A stretch of DNA of 64,000 nucleotides from Streptomyces hokutonensis (lineage in GTDB: Bacteria; Actinomycetota; Actinomycetes; Streptomycetales; Streptomycetaceae): NCBI RefSeq assembly GCF_000376565.1, contig NZ_BARG01000018.1:1-64000 (forward strand). The letters are read 5' to 3'. The notes beneath the pieces were generated by a model. The model ran no database searches, had not been told where the DNA came from, and saw nothing but the letters and a program-made list of their open reading frames with translations. Each line of letters starts with the position of its first letter. The first letter of the stretch is position 1. Shown in pieces: positions 44,773 through 52,531 of the stretch. Made by a program: the position numbers and the translations under genes.

Positions 44773-46161
44773 TCAGTGCCCGGGCGTCCCGCGCTCCTCG
44801 CGGATCTGGCCGACCACCCGTGCGACCGTCTGTCGTACGGCCTCGGTCTCGGTCAGGAAGTGCCAGTAGTCGGGGTGGCGGCCCTCCAGCGTGGTGATCG
44901 CGCGGTCCAGGCGGGCCACGGCGTCGTCGAGGGGACGGGCGTGCCGCGGCTCGGGTGTGGTCCGGCCCGACATGGCCAGGCGCTGGGCGTCGCGGATCGC
45001 GAAGCGGGTGCGGTTGATCTCCTGCTGGGGGTCCTTCTGTACGGCGTTCAGCCGCCGCAGCCGGTCACCGGCCGCCGACACGGCCTCGTCGGTGGTGTTC
45101 AGCAGCGCCCGTACCGTCGACAGCAGTGACGTGGCGTCCGGCCAGCGCTGCGCGTCCCGCGCGGCCTGCGCCTCCTTCAGCTTCAGCTCGGCCTGCCGTA
45201 CGTTCTCGCCGGCCTGGTCGGGCACGTGCTGGAGGTCCTGCCAGCAGGCGGCCGAGAACCGCCGCCGCAGCTCGCTCAGGACCGGGTCGACCTGCCCCGC
45301 ACGGGTGGTCAGCGCCTGGGCGCGGGTCCGCAGCGACACCAGCCGGTGGTCGATCTCGGCGGCCCGCTCGGGCAGTTGACCGGCCTCGGCCGTGATGGCC
45401 TCCGCCTCCCGCGCGACCTGCGTGGCCCGCTCCAGCGTCTGCGGCACTCCGTGCTGCCCGGCGCCCTGGTTCAGCTTCGTCAGCTCCGGCCCGAGCTTCG
45501 CGAGCCGCCCGGCGAGATCGTCGGCCCGCAGCCCCGACGCCCGTACGGTGTCCAGCGCGTTGCTCGCGGCCAGCAGCGCCTGCCGGGCCCGCTCCACGGC
45601 CGGCGCCAGCCGCGCGAGCTGTGTCTCCGCCTTGCCGAGCAGGGGTCCGAGCCCGCTCTCGAACCGGTCCAACTCCTGCTTGACCTGGCCGAGTTGGTCC
45701 TTGGCGGCGGTCAGCTCGGCGCGGGCGCGGTTCGCGGCGGCGGCCTCCAGGTCGTCGCGGTCGAGGTCGTGCGCGTCGACGGCGTTGATGTACCGGCCGC
45801 TCGCCTCGTCGATCCGCCGGCCCAGCGCCTCGAAGTCGGTCACCGCGCGGCGCGCGGCCGGCGAGTCGTCGACCGCGGTGATGGTGTCTATCGAGATCCG
45901 CAGATCCCGCTGGGCGGTGTCCAGCTCGTAGAACGCGGCCGCCGCCGCGTCCTTCGCCGCCTGCGCCTCGGCCCGCTGGCTCTCCGCCCGCCCGCCGAAC
46001 CAGCGCCGGGTGCCACCGCCCGCGAACGCGGCGGCCAGCGCCGGCGCGGCGAGCAGCGGCAGGCTCAGCAGCGTGAGGGTGTCGAAGGCGGCACGGGCGG
46101 CGGTGGAACCGCGCCGGGACCGTGTGAGCGGCGAATACGGCTGCGCAGGTGTCGCCGTCAC
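44773..46161 (-). CDS. Membrane-anchored coiled-coil protein
   Basis: I do not recognise a named family for this 462-residue protein. A membrane segment lies at about residues 26-48, followed by GGTRRWFGGRAE, then a long stretch of Ala/Arg/Glu/Leu-rich helix (about 60-420) with heptad-like patterning such as LGQVKQELDRFESGL and QLARLAPAVERARQALL. Possible roles are structural, at the envelope. The ATG at 46161 follows AGAGGGATG. It ends immediately after the tRNA relic and lies on the same strand as the DUF4097 gene, 72 nt apart. Confidence 0.78.
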   Translation of the reverse strand: MTATPAQPYSPLTRSRRGSTAARAAFDTLTLLSLPLLAAPALAAAFAGGGTRRWFGGRAESQRAEAQAAKDAAAAAFYELDTAQRDLRISIDTITAVDDSPAARRAVTDFEALGRRIDEASGRYINAVDAHDLDRDDLEAAAANRARAELTAAKDQLGQVKQELDRFESGLGPLLGKAETQLARLAPAVERARQALLAASNALDTVRASGLRADDLAGRLAKLGPELTKLNQGAGQHGVPQTLERATQVAREAEAITAEAGQLPERAAEIDHRLVSLRTRAQALTTRAGQVDPVLSELRRRFSAACWQDLQHVPDQAGENVRQAELKLKEAQAARDAQRWPDATSLLSTVRALLNTTDEAVSAAGDRLRRLNAVQKDPQQEINRTRFAIRDAQRLAMSGRTTPEPRHARPLDDAVARLDRAITTLEGRHPDYWHFLTETEAVRQTVARVVGQIREERGTPGH

Positions 46162-46232
46162 ATCCCTCTCCCGTGTTGTGCGTCCTGACCGTTGTCATTC
46201 TCCCACCGGTAGAGGACGAACACACGGGCCGG

Positions 46233-47015
46233 TCAGTTCGCGTTCCGCACCGTGACTTTCCCGTCGCCCGTGTGGGCGCTCACCACATGGGAACTCGACG
46301 AGTCCCGGGGCACCGACACATCCACTCCGCCGTCCCCCGTCTTCGTCGTCACCCGGTACTCGGTGGCCCCCTCGGGCAGCGTGACCGTCACCGATCCGTC
46401 GCCACTGCGCGACTCCACCAGATCCGGTACGACCCCGAGGTCCAGGTGCACCGAACCGTCACTGGTGGTCGTGCGCACTTCCCGGGACGACACCTCGGCG
46501 TGCACGGACCCGTCCCCGGTGTGCAGCGTCAGCGGCCCGGTGGAGTCGGTCACATGCACGGACCCGTCGCCGGTCCGCACACTCAGCGCGTCCTTGAACC
46601 CCCGCGCCCGCACACTCCCGTCCCCGTCCTCGACCTTCACGGTGACCCCGCGCGGCACCTCGATCCGGTGCTTGGCCGAGCAGTCCGCGATCACCCCGGA
46701 ACACTTCATCCGCAGCACCAGCCGGTCCCCCTTCATGGCCCAGGTCACCTTGGGATCCGAACCGATCGCCACGCTGCCCTGCCACCACCGGGTGACCTCG
46801 ATCTTCCCCGCCGGGTTGGAGTCCGCGGCGACGACTTCCAGCGCCGAGTCGTCCGAGTCGATCGTGAGCGTACGGCCCGACAGCGCGAAGGTCCGCTGAT
46901 CGGGATGCTTGTCGTCACCGGCGGAAGCACCGGCGCACGCGGTGACCCCGACGAGGAGCAGGGCGAGGCCGCCGGTCGCGGCGAGGACACGGCGGGTGCT
47001 GCGGATGCGGGTCAC
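46233..47015 (-). CDS. DUF4097-type beta-strand repeat lipoprotein
   Basis: This 260-residue protein begins with a lipoprotein signal (RIRSTRRVLAATGGLALLLVG, then VTACAG as lipobox). The rest is a string of TGDGSVHV-like turns (at least six: GDGSVRA, TGDGSVHV, TGDGSVHA, SDGSVHL, GDGSVTV, GDGGVDV, GDGKVTV), the signature of the DUF4097 right-handed beta-helix fold. Related proteins sense or shape the envelope, but the role is unknown. I use the GTG at 47015, preceded by GGGGGAAATC; the frame continues upstream without homology. Its start lies 193 nt from the tRNA-Val gene. Confidence 0.85.
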   Translation of the reverse strand: MTRIRSTRRVLAATGGLALLLVGVTACAGASAGDDKHPDQRTFALSGRTLTIDSDDSALEVVAADSNPAGKIEVTRWWQGSVAIGSDPKVTWAMKGDRLVLRMKCSGVIADCSAKHRIEVPRGVTVKVEDGDGSVRARGFKDALSVRTGDGSVHVTDSTGPLTLHTGDGSVHAEVSSREVRTTTSDGSVHLDLGVVPDLVESRSGDGSVTVTLPEGATEYRVTTKTGDGGVDVSVPRDSSSSHVVSAHTGDGKVTVRNAN

Positions 47016-47207
47016 GATGATTTCCCCCTGGGACGGTCGCGGAGTCCCGATGACTCCTACGGCTCCCCTCGACCGTAGAGAGCCGCGATCCTCCGGGGCA
47101 TCCGGCGCACTCCCGGACCAGGGGTGGGGAAAACCCCCGGCACATCTCCGTGGGGATACGGGTTTGCAGGACAGGCCCCCTGGCAATGTAGGCTGTCGAC
47201 TCGTCCT

Positions 47208-47282
47208 GGGCGCGTAGCTCAGGGGTAGAGCGTCGCCCTTACAAGGCGAATGTCGGCGGTTCGAAACCGTCCGCGCCCACCA
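47208..47282 (+). tRNA. tRNA-Val(TAC)
   Basis: All arms fold: acceptor GGGCGCG/CGCGCCC; D-arm GCTC...GAGC; anticodon stem TCGCC/GGCGA around loop CTTACAA (anticodon TAC, reading GTA); variable ATGTC; T-arm GGCGG-TTCGAAA-CCGTC with one wobble pair. The CCA end is encoded (47280-47282). A terminator hairpin follows. Confidence 0.97.
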
Positions 47283-47298
47283 GGATTGCCAGCAGATC

Positions 47299-47337
47299 GG
47301 CCCCGTACCTCCCAGCTCAGGGTGGTGCGGGGCCTTT
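47299..47337 (+). terminator. Terminator after tRNA-Val
   Basis: GGCCCCG (47299-47305) pairs with CGGGGCC (47328-47334), followed by TTT. Typical end for a tRNA transcript. Confidence 0.75.
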
Positions 47338-47409
47338 CGCGTGGGCTCAACTCCGAGCCGTCTACGTAGTGGCTGCCCCTTACTGTGCCCCTACTGCGGG
47401 GCCGGTCCC

Positions 47410-47910
47410 CTAAAAAGCCCCCAGAGGATCACGGTGTTTCCGCAGGTCAACCCGGAAGCCTGTAACCCCCGCACTCCCCAAGGGCGCGGGGGCTGTCCGC
47501 GCAGGGGCCGGCACGTGGTTGCTGACGTGGCGCCAGCCGGCCGCGGACAGTTCCGCCAGTGCGGCGGCGGTGTCGGGGAAGACGGTCCAGCGGGTCGGTT
47601 CGGTGTAGTGGGCCCGTACGCCCCGCGCGGCGTCGGCGGCCGGTTCGGCGGCGATGCCCGCGTCGACGTAGGCCTTCACGAAGAGCGGGTGAAGGGCGTC
47701 CCACCAGGCGTCGGGGGTGTTCAGGGCGGGATGGCCGGTCTCCGGTCGGTGCCAGGGGAATCCGTCGTGCAGCCCGGGTGCCAGGTCGGCGCGGGTCACG
47801 CCGTGGCCGGGCGTGACCTCGGTCAGCGCCTCCACCAGGCAGCCGCGCCACATGCCGTCCCTGAACGCCAGGGTTCCGTCGAAGTCCCACAGCACGACGC
47901 TTCCGGTCAC
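47410..47910 (-). pseudogene. HAD-superfamily hydrolase, C-terminally truncated
   Basis: The N-terminal 130 residues are a clear HAD-IA phosphatase: motif I SVVLWDFDGTLAFRDG, then the cap with GFPWHRPETGHPALN and WDALHPLFVKAYV, and motif II near HVSNHVP. After that the sequence becomes APARTAPAPLGSAGV and ends, at residue 166, without motifs III and IV (no KPDP or GDxxxxD). Intact relatives are about 220-240 residues. The missing half falls on the side facing the tRNA-Val gene 130 nt away, so deletion by an element or its excision is likely. I chose the GTG at 47910. Confidence 0.7.
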
Positions 47911-47977
47911 GGGCGGGATTCTACGGAAGTGCCGGAAGGCGCTCGCGGATTTCGGGGGCGGTGGGCAGGATGGGGGC

Positions 47978-48379
47978 ATGACTCAAGCCGGCGCCACGCA
48001 CTCGGGTTCCGTGTTGTCCCTGTGGTCGAAGGACTCGGTGTTGTCGATCGGTTCGGTGGGGTCGGTGCTGTCCATCGGGTCCGTCGGGTCGGCCCTGTCC
48101 GTCGGGTCGATCGGCAGTTCGTTGTCGGCCGGGTCGATCGGCTCGGCGCTGTCGGTGGTCTCGGCGGGCTCGTGGCTGAGCACGGGGTCCGTGCTGTCCG
48201 CGCAGTCGCGCTGGTCGGTGCTGTCGTGGCGGGCGACGCGCGGTTTCCGGGCGGTCGGGGACGGGGCGGGGACCGGCACCGGGGTCCGGTTCGGCGGGGT
48301 GCCGGTCGTGGGGGCGGTGGGAGTCGCCGGTGCCGTTGCCGTCCTTGCGCTGGCCCAACGGGCCCTGCGCAGGCCGTAG
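47978..48379 (+). CDS. Nine-residue Ser/Gly repeat protein with C-terminal membrane span
   Basis: This 133-residue protein is unusual. Residues about 11-65 are tandem nine-residue units, SVLSIGSVG twice, then SALSVGSIG, SSLSAGSIG, SALSVVSAG, with a diverged unit SVLSLWSKD before and SWLSTGS after. The DNA period is 27 bp. The regular alternation suggests a beta-solenoid or sticky low-complexity surface. The C-terminal 30 residues form a membrane span (VPVVGAVGVAGAVAVLALA) with Arg at the end, so the repeats are anchored. The ATG follows AGGATGGGGGC. No function is known to me. It is divergent from the truncated HAD gene. Confidence 0.75.
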   Translation: MTQAGATHSGSVLSLWSKDSVLSIGSVGSVLSIGSVGSALSVGSIGSSLSAGSIGSALSVVSAGSWLSTGSVLSAQSRWSVLSWRATRGFRAVGDGAGTGTGVRFGGVPVVGAVGVAGAVAVLALAQRALRRP

Positions 48380-48398
48380 TTCGGGTACGGCGGGGCGG

Positions 48399-48794
48399 TC
48401 AGGACCAGAACTCGTTCGACTTGTCGATGTCCTCGACGCACTCGTCCAGGTCCGTGATCTTGTCGCCGAGGATGCGGAACACGATGCCGCCGGTCTCGTC
48501 GATGTGCTTGCCTTCGCGGTCGGCCGTGAAGTGGTGGAGTGTGACCGCGTGGCCCCGGCCGTCGACGAGGACGTTGCGCAGTTCGACGCGCAAGGTGCCG
48601 TTCGTCTGCGCGAACAGCTGACCGTACATGTCGATGGCCGCGTCCAGGCCCTTGAAGTCGCCGGACAGCGGGTGGGTGCCGGGAACGTGGTGCGTGACGT
48701 CCGAGGACATCAGTGAGCGCAGGGTGTCCATGTCGCCGCGGACGAAGGCGTCGTAGCCCTTGCGGACGAGGAGTGCGTGCGGGTGGTCGGCCAT
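48399..48794 (-). CDS. SnoaL/NTF2-like protein
   Basis: A 131-residue NTF2-like alpha+beta barrel protein: the N-terminal helix HPHALLVRKGYDAFVRGDMD, then SDVTHHVPGTHPLSGDFKG and the strand region AVTLHHFTADREGKHI, typical of SnoaL-like polyketide cyclase-fold or ketosteroid-isomerase-fold members. Family members are enzymes or ligand-binding proteins; here no partner gene suggests a substrate. The ATG is preceded by GAGGCGGC. Confidence 0.82.
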   Translation of the reverse strand: MADHPHALLVRKGYDAFVRGDMDTLRSLMSSDVTHHVPGTHPLSGDFKGLDAAIDMYGQLFAQTNGTLRVELRNVLVDGRGHAVTLHHFTADREGKHIDETGGIVFRILGDKITDLDECVEDIDKSNEFWS

Positions 48795-48839
48795 GATCGA
48801 TCGCCGCCTCTCGATTGCTTCGGCGATATAAGGCTTAAC

Positions 48840-49196
48840 TCACCCATTGTCCGCCTTTTCGTCCACCGGTGGCGCCTCGTGGGCATGCTTCAGCTTCATC
48901 CGTGACTCGACGCGCTCCGCCGCGGTGACCTCCGTCCAGAAGCGGTGGCCGCTGACGAAGACCGCGAGCTCGTGCTCGCGCTGCCGGAGCTTCTCCACCT
49001 CGGCCTGTTCGTCGGGCGTCCAGCCCGGGGAGGCGGGGCGCTCCACCTTGCGCCAGCCGCCCGTGTCGCTGAACCCGTCCAGGGGCTCGACCGACCAGGG
49101 CAGACGCTTCAGCAGGGTCGCCAGCTCTGCCCGGACCTGATGCAGCTCCTCCTGACCGGCTAGGAGGTCGCTCGGGAAGTCGTAGGTCGTTGCCAC
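48840..49196 (-). CDS. Conserved hypothetical protein, 118 aa
   Basis: I do not recognise a named family. The protein reads as mostly helical and charged: TYDFPSDLLAGQEELHQVRAEL, LKRLPWSVEPL, then PGWTPDEQAEVEKLRQREHELAVFV and GHRFWTEVTAAERVES. Similar small actinobacterial proteins are annotated as hypothetical. There is no signal peptide or membrane span. GTG start at 49196. It is divergent from the GNAT gene and lies 45 nt upstream of the NTF2-like gene on the same strand, so the two may be co-transcribed. Confidence 0.72.
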   Translation of the reverse strand: MATTYDFPSDLLAGQEELHQVRAELATLLKRLPWSVEPLDGFSDTGGWRKVERPASPGWTPDEQAEVEKLRQREHELAVFVSGHRFWTEVTAAERVESRMKLKHAHEAPPVDEKADNG

Positions 49197-49323
49197 GCGC
49201 TAATGCTACGCCTGTTCGAATTTGGGTCGCGAGTTCCTTCCGGGACTTCATACGAACGGGTGTGGGCGGCCGTGGTGGCCGAGGAGCCCGGCGGTGTCAG
49301 TGGGGCCGCCTACCGTGGTCGGC

Positions 49324-49827
49324 ATGGACGTGGAACGGGTACGGCTCCGGTCGTGGGCGGACAGTGACTTCTGGCTGTTGGGGCGGCTCAACAGCCCTGA
49401 GACGACCGAGCACTTGGGGGGTCCGGAGACCGAGGCGCAGCTCGAGGCCCGGCATCGGCGGTACGTCGGGCTGGAGTCGGGGCGCATGTACCGGGTCGAG
49501 TCGGCGGGGAGCGGGGAGACCGTCGGCTCGATCGGGTTCTGGGAGCGGGAGTGGCGGGGCGAGCCGGTGTGGGAGACCGGGTGGGGAGTGCTGCCCGAGT
49601 TCCAGGGGCGCGGGCTGGCCGCCCGCGCCGCCCGCGCCGTCGTCGAAGCGGCACGGGCAGCGGGGCGGAACCGGTATCTGCACGCCTTTCCGGGCGTCGA
49701 CCATCACGCGTCCAACTCGGTCTGCCGGAAAGCCGGGTTCACCCTGCTCGGCGAGGCGGAGTTCGAGTACCCCAAGGGGCACTGGCTCACCTCGAACGAC
49801 TGGCGGATCGACCTCGACGAGGCGTGA
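49324..49827 (+). CDS. GNAT-family N-acetyltransferase (RimJ/RimL-like)
   Basis: A 167-residue acetyltransferase. The acetyl-CoA loop VLPEFQGRGLAARAARAVV (Q/RxxGxA form) is at about residue 92, preceded by the strand EPVWETGWG and followed by HAFPGVDHHASNSVCRKAGF, the usual C-terminal part (SxxVCEKxGF style). Substrate unknown. The ATG at 49324 lies 8 nt after GTGGTCGG; upstream in-frame sequence is not homologous. Convergent with the ketopantoate-reductase-like gene, 8 nt apart. Confidence 0.88.
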   Translation: MDVERVRLRSWADSDFWLLGRLNSPETTEHLGGPETEAQLEARHRRYVGLESGRMYRVESAGSGETVGSIGFWEREWRGEPVWETGWGVLPEFQGRGLAARAARAVVEAARAAGRNRYLHAFPGVDHHASNSVCRKAGFTLLGEAEFEYPKGHWLTSNDWRIDLDEA

Positions 49828-49835
49828 GCCGCCGG

Positions 49836-50741
49836 TCAGTTGGCCTGCGGCTTCGCCAACTCCCTTACCAGTCCTGCCGCCACCGGCACCGCGATTCCCT
49901 TGCGCTCCGCCGCCCGCAGCAACGCCCCGCCGATCGCGTCCAGTTCGAGCGGCCGGTGGGCCTCCGCGTCGCGCTGCATCGACGACTTGGTGCCCGGCGG
50001 GAACGTGTCGTAGCGGGCCAGCGCTCCCGCCGGGTCGGACGGGCCGCCGTAGGAACGGCTCACCGCCGCCGTCTCCTCCAGCAGGGCCGTCAACTCCTCG
50101 CGGTGGCGCGTGCGGACGTCGCCGAGGGGGAGGTCGTAGCGGGTCGTGAGGAGGGCGAGGGGGGCCAGGAAGGTCATCTTGGCCCAGAGCGCCGCCGTCT
50201 CGTCGGGCAGGACGCGGGTCGTGGGGCCGGTCGCGCGCAGTGCGGCTGCCAGTGTCTCCAGGCGTTCGTGGGGGACCGGGTCGCCCGTGACGTCGATCTC
50301 CGCGAACGGGCTGCCGTGCTCAATCACCCCGGGGGCGAGGCGAGTTGACTCGACGCGGATGATCGCGGGGGCGACCTGGGCGGGCGGGTAGTGGGCGCGG
50401 AGACGGGCCGGGTGTTCTACGCCGTTCAGGAACGGGACGAGGAGGGCGTCGCCGAGTGCCTGTGCCGGGACGCGGGCCAGTGCCGGGGTGAGTGCCGTCG
50501 CCTTGACCGTGATCAGGCAGGCGTCGACCGGTTCGCGCAGTTCCGTGTCCGCCTCCACCGGTGCCGTGAAGTCCCCGAAGGGGGCGCTGCGGACGCGGAT
50601 TCCGTTGGTGCGGAGGGTGGTGGCCGTCTCTTCTCCGGCCAGGCAGATCACCCGGTGGCCGGCCCGGGACAACAGCGCCGCGAGCAGGCCGCCCACGCCG
50701 CCGGGGCCCAGTACGGCCACGGTGAGTTCGTTGTTCGCCAT
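49836..50741 (-). CDS. Ketopantoate reductase (PanE/ApbA) family protein
   Basis: This 301-residue NADPH-dependent reductase begins with the Rossmann motif VAVLGPGGVGGLLAALL (GxGxxG). A second landmark is the central ITVKATALTPAL and, later, LNGVEHPARL and AKMTFLAPLALLT, with the catalytic Lys in the latter. The family reduces 2-dehydropantoate in pantothenate synthesis or similar 2-oxo acids. Whether this is the cell's panE or a paralogue cannot be told; no pan genes are nearby. Confidence 0.85.
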   Translation of the reverse strand: MANNELTVAVLGPGGVGGLLAALLSRAGHRVICLAGEETATTLRTNGIRVRSAPFGDFTAPVEADTELREPVDACLITVKATALTPALARVPAQALGDALLVPFLNGVEHPARLRAHYPPAQVAPAIIRVESTRLAPGVIEHGSPFAEIDVTGDPVPHERLETLAAALRATGPTTRVLPDETAALWAKMTFLAPLALLTTRYDLPLGDVRTRHREELTALLEETAAVSRSYGGPSDPAGALARYDTFPPGTKSSMQRDAEAHRPLELDAIGGALLRAAERKGIAVPVAAGLVRELAKPQAN

Positions 50742-50806
50742 GTTGTCGGTCCTCTCGTCGGTCGGCCCCCTACGCGGTATCGCCTTCGGGGCGCGAGACT
50801 GGACGT

Positions 50807-51025
50807 ATGTGCCGCAGTATCAAGACTCTTCGACCGCCCGCCCTGCCCGACGAGGCCACGGAGGAGGAGATTCGCGCCGCCGCGTTGCAGTACGTGCGCA
50901 AGGTCTCCGGGTTCCGGGCGCCCGCCGCGCACAATCGCGAGGTCTTCGACCGCGCGGTTGATTTGATCGCCGAAGCGACGGCTGAGCTGCTGTCCGGGCT
51001 TGAGGTGAGGGGGGTTTCGCGGTGA
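50807..51025 (+). CDS. DUF2277 family protein
   Basis: A 72-residue protein that matches DUF2277 by MCRSIKTLRPP at the start and ALQYVRKVSGFRAPAAHNREVFDRAV in the centre. A small helical protein of unknown function. The promoter must lie in the 65-nt gap to the divergent reductase gene. Confidence 0.87.
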   Translation: MCRSIKTLRPPALPDEATEEEIRAAALQYVRKVSGFRAPAAHNREVFDRAVDLIAEATAELLSGLEVRGVSR

Positions 51026-51040
51026 TCAAAGTGCGGGTCG

Positions 51041-51076
51041 GTGGGGGCTGGTCGCGCAGTTCCCCGCGCCCCTGAA
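51041..51076. repeat. Dispersed repeat family A, copy 7 (inverted orientation)
   Basis: GTGGGGGCTGGTCGCGCAGT then TCCCCGCGCCCCTGAAG. Lies between the convergent ends of the DUF2277 and DedA genes. Confidence 0.85.
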
Positions 51077-51133
51077 GGCGGTCGCCTGCGGCGCCCGGCC
51101 TTCAGGGCGCGACAGCTTCGGCGCCCGGCCCGT

Positions 51134-51775
51134 CTACGGCGCGGCAGGCGCCTCTGTCGCCCCCGGCTGGCGTCGCATGACATACGCCGCCCCCGCCCCC
51201 GCCCCGAACAGCGCCGCCAGTGACACCCCCGTCGCCAGCCACGTCGCCCCCAGCCACTGGGCGCCGTAGTAGCCCAGCGCCACGCTGTACGCCGCCCAGG
51301 ACAGGCCCGCGAGGGCCGACCAGGGGAGGAAGTCGCGGGCTCGGCGGTGGGCGGCGCCCGCGCCGAGGGAGACGACCGAGCGGCCGGCGGGGGCGAAGCG
51401 GGCCAGGATGACGAGGGCGCCGCCGCCGCGGGCGAGGGCGTGGCCGAGACGTTCCTGCGCGGTGGTGAGGCGGCGGGAGCGGGAGATGGCGCGGTCGAGG
51501 CGTTCGCCGCCGAGCCAGGCCAGGCGGTACGCCACCAGGTCGCCCAGGACGGACGCGGCGGCGGCCGACGCGATCAGGGCCAGGATGCTGGGGACCTCGT
51601 GCGGGACGGGCACGGCGTCGGTCGCCGCGCCGGTGCCCGCTGCCGCCGCCGTGGCCGCCGCGATGACCAGGACACCGCTCGGCAGGACCGGCAGGAACAC
51701 ATCAAGCAGTACGGACAGGGCGATCATGGCGTAGATCCATGGGCTGCCGGTCAGCGACCCCACACTCTCGAACAA
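51134..51775 (-). CDS. DedA-family (SNARE-associated) membrane protein
   Basis: A 213-residue integral membrane protein with about five spans. DedA features are DVFLPVLPSGVLVIAAATAAA near the start and RFAPAGRSVVSLGAGAAHRRARDFLPWSALAGLSWAA, the conserved R-F-x-P-x-G-R block. Members of the DedA/VTT superfamily move or flip phospholipids or undecaprenyl phosphate and affect drug tolerance. The TTG at 51775 follows GGGGAG and gives the usual MFESVGSL start; an ATG at 51832 also opens the frame. Confidence 0.87.
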   Translation of the reverse strand: MFESVGSLTGSPWIYAMIALSVLLDVFLPVLPSGVLVIAAATAAAAGTGAATDAVPVPHEVPSILALIASAAAASVLGDLVAYRLAWLGGERLDRAISRSRRLTTAQERLGHALARGGGALVILARFAPAGRSVVSLGAGAAHRRARDFLPWSALAGLSWAAYSVALGYYGAQWLGATWLATGVSLAALFGAGAGAAYVMRRQPGATEAPAAP

Positions 51776-51994
51776 CGCGTCTCCCCGTGAACTCCCCCGT
51801 GGGCCGCGGCAGCAGCGGCCAGTGACAGCCATACAGCGTACGCCTGGGTGGGGACAGGAGATTCACGGGGGGCGCGTGTGATCGGCACAGCTTGTTCACT
51901 CGGCTGCCCCGTCCCGAGGGGCGGGGCGGGCCCGTATCCCGTAGCAACGTAAAGGGGATCGAAGCGCAACTGAACGTGAGGAACGGTACACATC

Positions 51995-52531
51995 ATGGTG
52001 GCAGGCATATGTGCGAGCGCGGTCGTCGCGGCCCTACTGGCGAGCGGCGGCACCAGCGCCGGCGCCCCGGACGGCTACTCGATGCGCACGGACGCGCGGT
52101 TCGCGCCGGTCGGCGCCCTCGTGCCGTCGGCGGCGGTCACGTACGACACGAAGCTCGTCCCCGCCGCCGCGTGGATCGAGGTCGGCCAGCGGACGACGGT
52201 GGGCGGTGCCACGACCGTGCGGCTGCGGGTCGACGGGATGGTGCCGGGGCACGCGTACGCCGTCCATGTGCACCAGAAGCCGTGCGGCGCCGACCCCGCG
52301 GCCGCGGGCGGGCACTTCCAGCACAAGCCGTCCACCGACCCGGCCGACGTCACCGCCGACAACGAGGTCTGGCTCGACTTCACGGCCGACGAGCACGGCG
52401 CCGGTGAGGCCACCGCCCGGCACGACTGGAACTTCCGGGAGGGCGAGGCGTCCTCCGTCGTGATCCACGAGATGCCGGGCAGCAAGGTCCGCGCCGCCTG
52501 CTTCACCGTGCCGTTCGGCTGGGCTCCCTGA
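51995..52531 (+). CDS. Exported Cu/Zn superoxide dismutase-like protein
   Basis: A 178-residue protein with a signal peptide (VAGICASAVVAALLASGGTSA). Cu/Zn-SOD landmarks are present: YAVHVHQKPCG (two Cu-site His), GGHFQHK (bridging and Zn-type His), SSVVIHEMP (the last Cu-site His) and the Arg-Cys pair VRAAC. Several loop positions are shortened, and the Zn-site Asp region (NEVWLDF) differs from the usual GDL, so full dismutase activity is not certain. Its 3' end overlaps the convergent FAD-protein gene by 29 nt. Confidence 0.82.
   Translation: MVAGICASAVVAALLASGGTSAGAPDGYSMRTDARFAPVGALVPSAAVTYDTKLVPAAAWIEVGQRTTVGGATTVRLRVDGMVPGHAYAVHVHQKPCGADPAAAGGHFQHKPSTDPADVTADNEVWLDFTADEHGAGEATARHDWNFREGEASSVVIHEMPGSKVRAACFTVPFGWAP

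Noticed and set aside
47983..48441. Antisense repeat-containing frame opposite the nine-residue-repeat protein
   Set aside because: The antisense frame repeats only because the sense DNA does; the sense frame has a start, ribosome site and membrane span.
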